From Trueperaceae bacterium (lineage in GTDB: Bacteria; Deinococcota; Deinococci; Deinococcales; Trueperaceae): a DNA stretch of 64,000 bases. A model generated the notes under the pieces. It did not search any database, was not told where the DNA came from, and saw only the letters and a list, made by a program, of their open reading frames with translations. A program made the translations under genes and the position numbers. Shown here piece by piece: positions 42,731 through 51,683 of the stretch (positions are counted from its first letter, which is position 1; each line of letters opens with the position of its first letter). The stretch lies in contig DASVCN010000021.1 of assembly GCA_036381595.1 (NCBI GenBank), forward strand, positions 31,001-95,000, written 5' to 3'.

Positions 42731-43960
42731 TCAGAAGCGCCTGAAGATCAGCGCCGCGTTCTGCCCGCCGAAGGCGAAGTTGGTGGAGAGGACGCAATCC
42801 ACCTTCTGCTCGCGAGCCTCGTTCGGGATGTAGTCGAGGTCGAGTTCGGGGTCGGGATCGATGTAGTTGCGCGTGGGCGGAAGCACCCCGCTCTCGATCG
42901 CCTGGATGGAGGCGATCGCCTCGATCCCGCCGGCAGCGCCAAGCGTATGACCAGTCATGGATTTCGTGGAGGAAACGGGCGGCACCGACTTCGAGTCGCC
43001 CCAGATCGTCTTGAAGGCGATCGTCTCGTTGAGATCGTTCGCGGGGGTACTGGTGCCGTGGGCGTTGATGTAGCCGATGTCGCTCTTGTCTACGCCGGCC
43101 GACTTGAGAGCCCAGCGCATGCAGCGCACGGCGCCTGTGCCTCCCGGCGCGGGCGCCGTGATGTGGTGGGCGTCGCTCGAGGTGGCGTAGCCGGTTATCT
43201 CGGCGTAGATCTTGGCGCCGCGTGCCTTGGCATGCTCGAGCTCCTCGAGGATCAGGATTCCCGCTCCCTCGCCCGCGACGAAGCCGTCGCGGGAGGCGGT
43301 GAACGGGCGCGAGGCAGTTTCCGGACTCTCGTTCCTCGTCGACAGCGCCTTCATCACCGCGAAACCGCCGATGCCCATGGGAGTAACGCACGCCTCGGCG
43401 CCGCCGGTGACCATCATGTCGGCCTCCCCGCGTTGGATGATGCGGAAGGCGTCGCCGATCGATCCGGCGCCGGTGGCACAGGCGGTGACTACCGTACTGG
43501 ACGGCCCCAGCAGCCCGTAACGCATGGCCACGTGACCGCTCGCCATGTTGGCGATCAGCTTCGGGATGAAGAAGGGACTCATCCGCATCGGGTTCTTCTC
43601 GAACCGCGAGCGGGACTCCTGCTCCCACGTTTCGAGCCCGCCGATCCCGCTGCCGATGCAGGTGCCGGTCTGTTCGCCGGCCACGTCTTCCTCGCTCAGA
43701 CCCGCGTCCTCAAGGGCCAGAGCGGCGCCGACCAGCGCGAGTTGGACGAAACGATCGATGCGCTTCGACTCCTTGCGGTCGACGTATTCGCTGATGTCTA
43801 CGTCCACCTCGCCGGCGATCCGGACGGTCAGGTCGCTCGCATCGAACCTCGTTATGGGTCCGATGCCGTTGCAGGCCTCGTGCTGAGCCCTTAGAAAGGC
43901 CTCCGCGCCGACTCCTATGGGAGTTACGGGCCCGAGGCCGGTTACCACTACTCTCTTCAT
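42731..43960 (-). CDS. fabF: Beta-ketoacyl-ACP synthase II
   Basis: A 409-residue condensing enzyme that extends acyl-ACP with malonyl-ACP. Active Cys161 in VTACATGAG, with His residues in NAHGTSTPAND and KSMTGHTLGAAGG. Full length. Last gene of the fatty acid operon, 74 bases after acpP; the gap holds a weak GGAAGG/CCTTCC hairpin. Confidence 0.97.
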   Translation of the reverse strand: MKRVVVTGLGPVTPIGVGAEAFLRAQHEACNGIGPITRFDASDLTVRIAGEVDVDISEYVDRKESKRIDRFVQLALVGAALALEDAGLSEEDVAGEQTGTCIGSGIGGLETWEQESRSRFEKNPMRMSPFFIPKLIANMASGHVAMRYGLLGPSSTVVTACATGAGSIGDAFRIIQRGEADMMVTGGAEACVTPMGIGGFAVMKALSTRNESPETASRPFTASRDGFVAGEGAGILILEELEHAKARGAKIYAEITGYATSSDAHHITAPAPGGTGAVRCMRWALKSAGVDKSDIGYINAHGTSTPANDLNETIAFKTIWGDSKSVPPVSSTKSMTGHTLGAAGGIEAIASIQAIESGVLPPTRNYIDPDPELDLDYIPNEAREQKVDCVLSTNFAFGGQNAALIFRRF

Positions 43961-44034
43961 CTCAGCTTCCCATGCCCGCCGACCCGAGAACCGGTCGGAA
44001 GGACGTTACCTTCCAGCCAGAGAAAATACTCCTG

Positions 44035-44274
44035 TTACTGCTTCTGGCTTATGAATGTTACAGCGTCGCCGACGGTGCGGATGTTTTCCGCCTCCTCGTC
44101 GCTGATCTCGATGCCGAACTCGTCCTCGAGTCCCATGATCAGCTCGACGACATCGAGCGAATCGGCGCCCAGATCGTCGACGAACGAGGCCTGCTCGTTC
44201 ACCTCGCTCGGGTCGCTGTCCAGCTTGTCCGCTACTACTTCCTTGATCTTCTCCAGGATCGCCTGCTCGTCCAT
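44035..44274 (-). CDS. acpP: Acyl carrier protein
   Basis: A 79-residue acidic four-helix protein. Ser39 in [11 protein letters not shown] carries phosphopantetheine. It follows fabG by 125 bases, and AGGAGGAAT precedes the ATG. It has the usual order fabG-acpP-fabF. Confidence 0.97.
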   Translation of the reverse strand: MDEQAILEKIKEVVADKLDSDPSEVNEQASFVDDLGADSLDVVELIMGLEDEFGIEISDEEAENIRTVGDAVTFISQKQ

Positions 44275-44399
44275 TGATTCCTCCTCGTTGCAGTTGGCCG
44301 ACGCCGTCTCCGGACTGCCCTTACCGCTGACCCGAAAGCCATCAGCATGCGCCGCGACCGCCCCAGTCTAGCAGGGGGCGAGCCGCACGCAATCTACCA

Positions 44400-45155
44400 T
44401 CAATGCATCACCATTCCGCCGTCTACGGGCAGGGTCTGGCCGTTGACGTAGGAGGCCTCGTCCGAGGCCAGGAAGGCGACCACCTTGGCCACCTCAGCCG
44501 GCGAACCGAAGCGTCCCGCGGGGATGCGCGAGAGGTAGCCGGCGCGGAGCTCCTCTGCGAGTTCGGCGGTCATGTCCGACTCGATGAAACCGGGGGCGAC
44601 GGCGTTCACGGTGATCCCCTTGCCGGCGTACTCCTGGGCCAGCGCCTTGGTCAACCCGATCAGGCCCGCCTTGGCTGCCACGTAGTTGGCCTGGCCGACG
44701 TTGCCCACCATCCCGACGACCGAGGCTACGTTGACTATCCGTCCGTACCCCGCGCGCAGCATGGCCCGAAGGGAGGCCTTGGAGAGGTGGAACGCCGAGC
44801 TCAGGTTGGTATCCAGCACCTGCTGCCAATCGTCTGCCTTCATGCGCAGCGCCAGGGTGTCGCGCGTTATCCCGGCGTTGTTCACCAGCACCTCGACCGG
44901 CCCCAATTTCTCCGCGACGGCCTTGACGAGGTCGAGGCAAGCCTCCGGGTCGGCTACGTTCGCACCGAATACCTCGGCCTCTCCACCTGCCGACCGGATG
45001 GCGTCGGCGACCTCCCGCGCGGGGCCGTCCGAGCGGACGTAGTGGACAGCCACGCGATGACCCCGTGAGCCGAACTCGAGGGCCATCGCGCGGCCCAGAC
45101 CGCGGCTGGAACCGGTCACGAGGACAGTGCGCTTGCTGTTGGTGCTTTCGGTCAT
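44400..45155 (-). CDS. fabG: 3-oxoacyl-ACP reductase
   Basis: A 251-residue SDR reductase using NADPH. Cofactor motif TGSSRGLG (14-21), NNAG at 92-95 and catalytic Ser145, Tyr158, Lys162 (NVASVVGMVGNVGQANYVAA then K). It follows fabD by 34 bases. Confidence 0.96.
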   Translation of the reverse strand: MTESTNSKRTVLVTGSSRGLGRAMALEFGSRGHRVAVHYVRSDGPAREVADAIRSAGGEAEVFGANVADPEACLDLVKAVAEKLGPVEVLVNNAGITRDTLALRMKADDWQQVLDTNLSSAFHLSKASLRAMLRAGYGRIVNVASVVGMVGNVGQANYVAAKAGLIGLTKALAQEYAGKGITVNAVAPGFIESDMTAELAEELRAGYLSRIPAGRFGSPAEVAKVVAFLASDEASYVNGQTLPVDGGMVMH

Positions 45156-45189
45156 GCGGCCGCCTCCGATGATGGTGTCGAGAAGTTGG

Positions 45190-46119
45190 TCAAGCCAGCG
45201 CTTCGCGCAGCGACGCGGGGTCGGTAACCGCCCGGGCGGTTACCTCCTCGAGGGTGCGGCCTACGAGGCCGGTGAGTACCTTTCCGCTTCCGAACTCGAC
45301 GAAACGGCGCACGCCAAGGGCGTGCAGCTTCCGGAGGGTGTCGACCCAGCGGACCGGCGACGTCACCTGACGCTCGAGCAGCCCGGCTATCGCCGCCGGA
45401 TCGTCGTGCAGTTCGGCGGTAACGTTGCTTATCACCCCGAAGGCGGGCTTCTCGAACTCGACACCGCGCAGGTCGTGAGCCAGCCTGTCTGCCGCCGGCT
45501 TCATCAGAGAGCAGTGGAAGGGTGCGGAGACCTTCAGCGGTACCACTCGCGCCCGCTGTTCCGCGAGTCGCGACGACGCCGCTTCGACCGCTCGTGCCTC
45601 GCCTGAGATGACGGTCTGGCCCGGGGCGTTGAAGTTGGCAACCTCGACCACGCCCTCGGTCTCGCGGCACACCTCGCGGATGAACTCCGTGTCGGCCTTG
45701 AGGATGGCGGCCATCGCTCCAGCACCCTCCGCAACCGCCTCCTGCATGTACTCGCCGCGCTTGCGGACGAGCTGCACGGCGTCACCGAGCGGGAGCGACC
45801 CGGCCACGACCAGAGCCGTGAACTCGCCCAGGCTGTGACCCGCCCCGAAGCTGGGTTCCTCGCCGCCCGCCTCGTGCCAGGCCGCGTAGGCGGCTACGCC
45901 GGCAGCGACGAGCGCCGGCTGCTGGTTGGCGGTCAGTTTGAGTCGCTCCTCGGGGCCGTCCCACATGATCTCCAGGAGTCCCGGCAGAGCCGCTTCGGCT
46001 TGGTCGAGGACCGCCTTGGCGGCGCCGCTCGACTCGTAGAGTTCCCGTGCCATGCCCACCGTCTGCGAGTTCTGGCCGGGGAAGAGCGCGGCCAGGTAAC
46101 CGCCCTCCGAGGGGCTCAC
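45190..46119 (-). CDS. fabD: Malonyl-CoA:ACP transacylase
   Basis: A 309-residue enzyme loading malonate onto ACP. Nucleophile Ser96 in GAGHSLGEFTAL and His in APFHCSLMKPAAD. The N-terminal loop reads GQNSQ instead of the usual GQGSQ, a mild variation. Its start overlaps the fabH stop by four bases. Confidence 0.96.
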   Translation of the reverse strand: MSPSEGGYLAALFPGQNSQTVGMARELYESSGAAKAVLDQAEAALPGLLEIMWDGPEERLKLTANQQPALVAAGVAAYAAWHEAGGEEPSFGAGHSLGEFTALVVAGSLPLGDAVQLVRKRGEYMQEAVAEGAGAMAAILKADTEFIREVCRETEGVVEVANFNAPGQTVISGEARAVEAASSRLAEQRARVVPLKVSAPFHCSLMKPAADRLAHDLRGVEFEKPAFGVISNVTAELHDDPAAIAGLLERQVTSPVRWVDTLRKLHALGVRRFVEFGSGKVLTGLVGRTLEEVTARAVTDPASLREALA

Positions 46120-47177
46120 GTCGCCACCGGCGAAGCGACGGCCTCTTCCTCCTCGGCGGTCGCGGCAGTAGCTCGCGCCATACCGGCGGCGCCGTTGTAC
46201 CAGGTGATCACGCTCGCGCCCCAGGTGAGTCCGGCCCCGAACGAGACGAGGAGGAGGTTGTCGCCGTCTGATATGCGCCCCCCGTCGAGGGCGTGCTTGA
46301 TGGCCAGGGGGATCGAAGCGGTCGAGTTGTTGCCATACTCGTCAACGGTCACCACCACCCGGTCCTCTTCGAGCGCAAGCCTCTCGCGGGCGGCCTCGAT
46401 GATGCGAAGGTTCGCCTGGTGCGGGACGAACAGGCTGATGTCATCGCTCGCCACCCCGGCCAGCTCGAGTGCCTCCACCGTGGCCGTGTTCATCACCCGC
46501 ACGGCGAACTTGAAGACCTCGCGGCCGTTCATCTTCAGCTTGTCGGTGAGCGGCTCGCCCCCCGGCAGGCAGCGGCCAACAGAACGCATGTGGAGGTGGG
46601 GGGCGCCGGATCCGTCCGCACCGAGCGTCATCGACTTGATCCCGTAAGGTGCGGGAACCTCCTCGATGATCGCCGCGCCTGCGCCGTCGCCGAAGAGCAC
46701 GGCCGTCGACCGGTCGTCCCAGTCGACGAGCTTGGTGAGCGCCTCGGCCCCGATCGCCAGCACCTTCCGGCACTGGCCCGATTCGACGTAGGCCTTGCCT
46801 ACCGAAACGGCGTAGAGCCAGCCGGTGCAGGCGGCGAGCAGGTCGAAGGCGCCGGCCTTGAGGCCGAAGCGGTTCTGGACGAGGGCGGCGGTGGCGGGGA
46901 AGAGGGCATCAGGGGTATTCGTCGCGACGATCACCATGTCGACGCCGCCGAGTGCCACAGGTCCGTGCCGCGCTACCAGGTCCTCGACGGCCCTGATCGC
47001 CAGATCGCTGGTGAACTCGTCGTCGGCCGCTACGTGCCGGCGCCGGATCCCCGTTCGGGTGCGGATCCACTCATCGGTGGTATCCATGAAGGCTTCGAGG
47101 TCCTGGTTGGTCAGTACCTTCGGCGGTGCGTATGCACCTAAGGCGGTGATGCCGGCACGCGGCCCGGTTTCTCTCAC
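46116..47177 (-). CDS. fabH: Beta-ketoacyl-ACP synthase III
   Basis: A 353-residue enzyme starting chain synthesis from acyl-CoA. Catalytic Cys117 (LLAACTGWLYA), His in VPHQANLRIIEA and Asn in DEYGNNSTASIPL. About 25 residues beyond the usual end (ARATAATAEEEEAVASPV) form an acidic Ala-rich tail. It directly follows rpmF; plsX, often found between these genes, is missing. Confidence 0.96.
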   Translation of the reverse strand: MRETGPRAGITALGAYAPPKVLTNQDLEAFMDTTDEWIRTRTGIRRRHVAADDEFTSDLAIRAVEDLVARHGPVALGGVDMVIVATNTPDALFPATAALVQNRFGLKAGAFDLLAACTGWLYAVSVGKAYVESGQCRKVLAIGAEALTKLVDWDDRSTAVLFGDGAGAAIIEEVPAPYGIKSMTLGADGSGAPHLHMRSVGRCLPGGEPLTDKLKMNGREVFKFAVRVMNTATVEALELAGVASDDISLFVPHQANLRIIEAARERLALEEDRVVVTVDEYGNNSTASIPLAIKHALDGGRISDGDNLLLVSFGAGLTWGASVITWYNGAAGMARATAATAEEEEAVASPVAT

Positions 47178-47198
47178 TTGTCGGCTGCAGCCCTCTGC

Positions 47199-47384
47199 CT
47201 AGGCCTCCGGGAGGACCTGACGGTCCTTGTAGTAGCCGCACTCGGGGCACACGACGTGGCTCGGCTTCATGCTCTTGCACTGCGGGCACTCGACCAGGGT
47301 GGGGGCAGTGAGGGCGTGGTGGCTGCGCCTCTTGTCGCGCCGGGCGGCAGAGGTGCGCTTCTTGGGTACGGGGTGCTTGGCCAT
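47199..47384 (-). CDS. rpmF: Ribosomal protein L32, zinc type
   Basis: A 61-residue large-subunit protein. MAKHPVPKKRTSAARRDKRR start and two zinc pairs CPQC and CPEC. The sequence resembles Thermus/Deinococcus L32 as I recall, which supports the lineage. Six bases downstream of yceD. Confidence 0.97.
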   Translation of the reverse strand: MAKHPVPKKRTSAARRDKRRSHHALTAPTLVECPQCKSMKPSHVVCPECGYYKDRQVLPEA

Positions 47385-47390
47385 CTGGTA

Positions 47391-47963
47391 CTACTCCTTT
47401 GGCTCGACGTCGAAATCCTCGAGGGACGCGAACGGCGACGGTGATCTGCTGACGGGCTGCTCCTGTGCGTACCGCTCGGCGAGAGGCTCGCACGGGACGC
47501 CTTCCGGATGCTCGACGGCGAGTGGAAGGTCGACGGTGAAGATCTCGGTGATCATCTCGGCGAAGTCGACCTCCGGCCGTCCGAACATGAGCACCTCGTC
47601 CTCCTCATCATCGAATACCATCTCCAGCTCCGGTTTGGCTGGACGATATTTCATCGGGTAGAGGAAGTTCGAGCGAGACTCCACCCGAACCGCCTCGAGG
47701 CAGCGCCGGCACGGCAGCATCGCTTCGCCCGACACCTCGCCCTGAACGATGAAGTCGTCCCCACCGGTACTGCGGACACTGATGCTGTACTCGAGTGGTT
47801 CCTCGAAACTGACCTCGTCCGAATGCCAATCGGCGCTGGGCATGAATTCACCCTCGCCCTCGACCTCCCCTCCGGTGGAGAGGTCGTGAGTGAGCAGACT
47901 GGAAAGGTTGAGTATGGCCGTGTGGTCGACAGACCCCGTTGCGGCCTCGTTCCGAGACGACAT
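47391..47963 (-). CDS. DUF177/YceD family protein
   Basis: A 190-residue protein with DUF177 features: LPCRRCLEAV and the following FLYPMKYRP beta region, then an acidic stretch. In bacteria and plants this family accompanies L32 and affects 23S rRNA accumulation. Start ATG 47963 lies eight bases after the -10 box of a consensus promoter, so the operon message is nearly leaderless. Confidence 0.92.
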   Translation of the reverse strand: MSSRNEAATGSVDHTAILNLSSLLTHDLSTGGEVEGEGEFMPSADWHSDEVSFEEPLEYSISVRSTGGDDFIVQGEVSGEAMLPCRRCLEAVRVESRSNFLYPMKYRPAKPELEMVFDDEEDEVLMFGRPEVDFAEMITEIFTVDLPLAVEHPEGVPCEPLAERYAQEQPVSRSPSPFASLEDFDVEPKE

Positions 47964-47971
47964 CCCTTGAG

Positions 47972-48000
47972 AGTATAGGTAGGGCCTGGGGGTCTGTCAA
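47972..48000 (-). promoter_or_regulatory. Consensus promoter of the yceD-rpmF-fab operon
   Basis: On the minus strand TTGACA (47995-48000), a 17-base spacer and TATACT (47972-47977). The predicted transcript start falls at or within two bases of the yceD ATG. Confidence 0.85.
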
Positions 48001-48143
48001 GGCGAAGGAATACCGATTGGCATCGCGATTTTCGCCCATCGGGGAGCGCCTGCGGCCCGTGCCCTCACTCTTCGGCCCCGGCACCTGGCGGCAGCCTCGG
48101 GATGCGGAGTAGAGCCGGCGCCGGGCTGTATACTCGCTCCGCC

Positions 48144-48857
48144 GTGCCCACCTCTGATTTCGAACTGATCCCCGCCGTCGACATCCAACAGGGGAGGGCG
48201 GTCCGCCTCTTCGAAGGCGACCCGGAACGCGAGACCGTCTACTTCGACGACCCGCTCGAAGCGGCCCGTCACTGGGCCGGCCTGGGCGCAGCCTGGCTCC
48301 ACCTCGTCGACCTCGACGCGGCTCTTGGCAGAGGGGACAACGGCGAAACGATCCGGCGGATAGCCAGCGACGTAGGCGCCAGGATCGAACTGGGCGGAGG
48401 CATCCGCACGCTGGCCAGCGCCCTCGGATGGCTCGAGCACGTCGACCGCGTGATCCTCGGCACCGCCGCTCAACGGGAGCCCGAACTGGTCGCCGAACTG
48501 GTCGAGCGGGCCGGGGCTCAGAGGGTCGCGGTGTCGATAGACGCACGCGGAACCCAGGTGGCCGTCAGGGGGTGGGCCGAGACGACCGAGACGCACGCCG
48601 GCGAACTGGCCAGGCAGATGAGCGCGCTCGGAGTCCGGCACCTAATATATACCGACGTGTCACGGGACGGGACCATGCAAGGCGTCGACCCTGAGCCGGT
48701 CCGGATGATGAGGTCTGCCTTCCCTCACACTCTGGTTGCCGGCGGCGGCGTAGCCGGTGACGCTGACCTCGACCTGTACGAGGACCTCGGGCTGGATGGG
48801 GCGATCGTGGGGCGGGCCCTCTACGAGGGGAGGATCAGCTATCCCAGAACTGCCTGA
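48144..48857 (+). CDS. hisA: Phosphoribosylformimino-AICAR-P isomerase
   Basis: A 237-residue TIM barrel of histidine synthesis. Asp in LIPAVDIQQGRAVRL and second catalytic Asp in YTDVSRDGTMQG; IELGGGIRTL is the phosphate site. Start is GTG 48144, nine bases after TATACT, probably leaderless; the frame upstream to 48102 lies before the promoter. It overlaps mutM by 17 bases. Other his genes are absent. Confidence 0.93.
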   Translation: MPTSDFELIPAVDIQQGRAVRLFEGDPERETVYFDDPLEAARHWAGLGAAWLHLVDLDAALGRGDNGETIRRIASDVGARIELGGGIRTLASALGWLEHVDRVILGTAAQREPELVAELVERAGAQRVAVSIDARGTQVAVRGWAETTETHAGELARQMSALGVRHLIYTDVSRDGTMQGVDPEPVRMMRSAFPHTLVAGGGVAGDADLDLYEDLGLDGAIVGRALYEGRISYPRTA

Positions 48858-49680
48858 GGTCGAAACCGTCCGTCGTGAGCTCGAGCCGTGGCTGACGGGC
48901 AGGACGATCCTCCGAGTCGAACTCGTCGAGGCGGTTCCCGGGCCTAAGTACGCCCGACTGGAACGGGCGACCGGACAGCGGATAGTGCGAGTAGGAAGGC
49001 GGGGCAAGTTCATCATCATGCCCCTGTCGCGGGCCGGGGCCGCCCCGGCAGAGGAGCTCGTCGTGCACCTCGGGATGACCGGAGTGATCAGCCACTGCCC
49101 TCCCGCCGACCACCTGCGGGTGCGTCTCGAACTGGACCAGGGGCCCATGCCCACCCTCTACTTCCGCGACGTGCGGCGCTTCGGAAGGTTCCTCGTCGTT
49201 CCCGCCGGCGACTACCGGTTGCTGCCGACCCTCGATGCGATGGGACCCGAGCCTCTCTCGGACGAGTTCACGGCCCGCGGGTTCCACCAGGCCCTGCTGC
49301 GATCGTCGGTGCCGGTGAAGACCTACCTGCTCTCGCAGAAGCCGGTGGCGGGAGTGGGCAACATCTACGCCGACGAGGCGCTCTGGCTCGCCCGGGTCCA
49401 TCCCGAGACACCGGCCCAGCTCGTCTCGAGGGCCAAGGCCCAGGAGCTGCACGAGGCGATCAGAACCGTTCTCGAAGCGAGCGTCGCGGCCCAGGGGACC
49501 ACCCTCAACGACTACCGGACGGTCAACGGCGAGGTCGGTGCCTTTCTCGAGCAGCTGGCCGTCTACGGGCACGCCGAGGAACCGTGCAGGCGCTGCGGCA
49601 CCCCGATCTCGAGGACCGTGATCGGCGGCCGCTCGACCCACTTCTGCTCCCGCTGCCAGAGGCGGCGGCGCCGGAAATAA
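48841..49680 (+). CDS. mutM: Formamidopyrimidine-DNA glycosylase (apparent ATC start)
   Basis: A DNA repair enzyme removing oxidised purines (279 residues). The invariant N terminus PELPEVETVRRELE needs Pro2 as nucleophile, so the initiator must be the codon just before it, which is ATC (48841-48843). GGGGAGGA lies six bases upstream at ideal distance. An in-frame ATG 48793 would add 16 residues and block the Pro. Lys56 (GRRGKFI) and the C-terminal zinc finger CRRC...CSRC are present, so the rest is intact. Coupled to hisA by overlap. Confidence 0.93.
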   Translation: MPELPEVETVRRELEPWLTGRTILRVELVEAVPGPKYARLERATGQRIVRVGRRGKFIIMPLSRAGAAPAEELVVHLGMTGVISHCPPADHLRVRLELDQGPMPTLYFRDVRRFGRFLVVPAGDYRLLPTLDAMGPEPLSDEFTARGFHQALLRSSVPVKTYLLSQKPVAGVGNIYADEALWLARVHPETPAQLVSRAKAQELHEAIRTVLEASVAAQGTTLNDYRTVNGEVGAFLEQLAVYGHAEEPCRRCGTPISRTVIGGRSTHFCSRCQRRRRRK

Positions 49681-49708
49681 CGGATAAGGCGCCGGTTATC
49701 CTTCGGGA

Positions 49709-50119
49709 ATGAGCGTAAGGACGATCCATATCACTCCGGTCGAGGTGCGCTTCGGAGACACGGACATGTTCGGCCACGTGAACAACGCCGCCTTCGCCAC
49801 CTACATCGAGTCTGCCAGGCTGGCTTTCTTCCGCGACCGGCTCGGCGCGACCCTGGAGCGGCCGGGCGGAGAGGCCGGCGGCATCATCCTCGCCCGCATG
49901 GCCATCGACTTCCGTCGCCAACTGCTCTACGGGGCGAGTGCTCAGGTGACGACCGAAGTGGCGCGCATCGGTCGCACCTCGATGACCCTCGAGCAGGAAG
50001 TCCTCTCCGACGGACAGGTCGTCGCTCAGGCGGAGACGGTGATAGTCGCGTTCGACTACCAGCGGCAGAAGCCGGTGGAGATCCCCGCTGCGGTGCGATC
50101 GGCACTCGGTTTCGACTGA
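49709..50119 (+). CDS. YbgC-like acyl-CoA thioesterase
   Basis: A 136-residue hotdog-fold enzyme. VRFGDTDMFGHVNNAAFATY holds the catalytic Asp in the 4-hydroxybenzoyl-CoA thioesterase pattern. Substrate probably short acyl-CoA. TATCCT ends six bases before the ATG, suggesting a leaderless mRNA. Confidence 0.9.
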   Translation: MSVRTIHITPVEVRFGDTDMFGHVNNAAFATYIESARLAFFRDRLGATLERPGGEAGGIILARMAIDFRRQLLYGASAQVTTEVARIGRTSMTLEQEVLSDGQVVAQAETVIVAFDYQRQKPVEIPAAVRSALGFD

Positions 50120-50191
50120 GTGTCCTCGCGAGCCAGGCAAGAGAACGCCGCCCGGGCGACCGGGCGGCTCGATCGTCGCAGGGTCTGCAGG

Positions 50192-50950
50192 CTAGGGAGC
50201 GACCACGAACCAGACGTCCCCGACCTCGTGGCCCGTGGCGTCACCGGGGTTGTGGTCCCGGATCCAGTAGTAGAGCGGTTCACCGTTGTAGGTGACCTGC
50301 ATCCCCGTGCCGTCGCTTCGCTCGATCAATCCCAGTTCACCGCTGACCCCTTCACCGCCCATGGGAGTGAGGCCGGCGGCCGTGTCGAAGCCTCCGACGA
50401 GCGGCGGCCAGTTGGTGGCGCAGCCGCCCGAACAGTTGCTCACGTCCTGCTCGTCGCGCGCGAAGGTGTACAGGGTCATCCCGGTGGGGCCCACCAGGAT
50501 CTCGCCCAGTTCAGGGTGCTGCGTCACCTGGACCACCGGGTTCAGGTTGGCCACCCACCAGACGCCGCCGACCGCCTGGCCGGTCGTATCGCCTACGTTC
50601 TGATCACGGATCCAGTAGTAGAGGGGCCAGCCGTTGTAGGTGACCTGGCGTGAACCGTCGTTCCGCTCGGTGACGCCGAACTCGCCCGGGATCGCGAGCG
50701 GAGCGACTACCGGATCGCCTTCGCCTGCGAGCAGCGGCGGCCAGTTGATGGCGCACTGCTCGTAGCAGTTGCTCTGCCCTGGGGCGTCGTTGCTGAAGAC
50801 GTACAACGTCATCCCGTTGGGCCCGGTCAGGAAGTGACCGAGGGTTGGGTCGAAGCGGATCTGCACCGCCGGGTCGGCCGCTTGGGCGAGGGCGTTGCAG
50901 GTGAGCAGGGAGACGAGGGCGATGGCGCCCACTCTTAGGAAATGCTTCAT
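50192..50950 (-). CDS. Secreted COG4315 protein with two PF03640-type repeats
   Basis: A 252-residue exported protein. Signal peptide MKHFLRVGAIALVSLLTCNA then LAQA. Two similar halves (about 35-145 and 150-252), each with MTLYxF, CxxxCxxNWPPL (YEQCAINWPPLL, SGGCATNWPPLV) and YNGxPLYYWIRD. Paired Cys in each half. It is the third gene after ECF sigma and anti-sigma genes, so likely a regulon member. Function unknown. Confidence 0.9.
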   Translation of the reverse strand: MKHFLRVGAIALVSLLTCNALAQAADPAVQIRFDPTLGHFLTGPNGMTLYVFSNDAPGQSNCYEQCAINWPPLLAGEGDPVVAPLAIPGEFGVTERNDGSRQVTYNGWPLYYWIRDQNVGDTTGQAVGGVWWVANLNPVVQVTQHPELGEILVGPTGMTLYTFARDEQDVSNCSGGCATNWPPLVGGFDTAAGLTPMGGEGVSGELGLIERSDGTGMQVTYNGEPLYYWIRDHNPGDATGHEVGDVWFVVAP

Positions 50951-50998
50951 CCGACACCTCCACCTCTAGATATGCAGGTGAGGCGAGTGTGGATTCAG

Positions 50999-51655
50999 CT
51001 ACAGTTCGGGCAGTTCGGCGCGGCCGAGCGGATGGGTCGGCAGCGGGCTCCCCCCGCGCGGTTCCAGGCTCACCTCCACCGACTCGAACCCGCTGGTGTC
51101 GGTTTCGAAGATCGGGCGCCGGAAGGTCCCCAACGAGACCGTCTCGCCGTCGCTGTGCCCCCACGCCTGGTAGCTCTTGCCGCGCCCCGGTCCGTCGTCG
51201 AGGATGAAGAGAGTGCGGCCGTCGGGCAGCACGAGCACGCTGCCGAAGCCTCCCGAGGGGTAGATCCCGAGGCTCACCCTGGTCACGTCCTCCCGGGACA
51301 GCCAGCGAGCCACGGTACGGGCTTCGAGGTCGGCCTGAGCCGCTCCCTGGAGGACCTGGAAGCCCCAGAAACCGAGGGCGGCCAGGACGACGAGCGACGC
51401 AGCAAGACCCCAGGCGATCCTCTGCCCCAGATGCGACTTCTGGCGGCGCACGCGGTCCACTATTCCGTTCCAGGCACCAGCCGGCGCCGCTACCGGCGGA
51501 AGGCCCTCCACCAGCTCGACGAATCCCTCGCGCACGTCGCGTATCTCCGCTCGGCAGGCGGGACAGGTCCGCAGGTGCTCCTCGAGTCGGACCGCGTCGG
51601 CATCCGGCAACGCTCCTCGGGCGTAGTCGGTGAGGAGTTCCCGAGGCCGGCTCAC
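50999..51655 (-). CDS. Zinc-binding anti-sigma factor, RskA-like
   Basis: A 218-residue membrane protein: N-terminal zinc finger HLRTCPAC (residues 26-33), one membrane span near 95-115 (IAWGLAASLVVLAALGFWGF) and an external RskA-type beta domain (GRGKSYQAWGHSDGETVSLG). It binds and silences the adjacent sigma factor until cleaved. Starts 28 bases after the sigma gene. Confidence 0.92.
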   Translation of the reverse strand: MSRPRELLTDYARGALPDADAVRLEEHLRTCPACRAEIRDVREGFVELVEGLPPVAAPAGAWNGIVDRVRRQKSHLGQRIAWGLAASLVVLAALGFWGFQVLQGAAQADLEARTVARWLSREDVTRVSLGIYPSGGFGSVLVLPDGRTLFILDDGPGRGKSYQAWGHSDGETVSLGTFRRPIFETDTSGFESVEVSLEPRGGSPLPTHPLGRAELPEL

Positions 51656-51683
51656 CGGACCACCCCAGCTGTCACGAGGATCC

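Noticed and set aside
48757..48840. N-terminal extension of mutM from an upstream start
   Set aside because: It would block the catalytic N-terminal proline, and the ribosome site lies after these starts.
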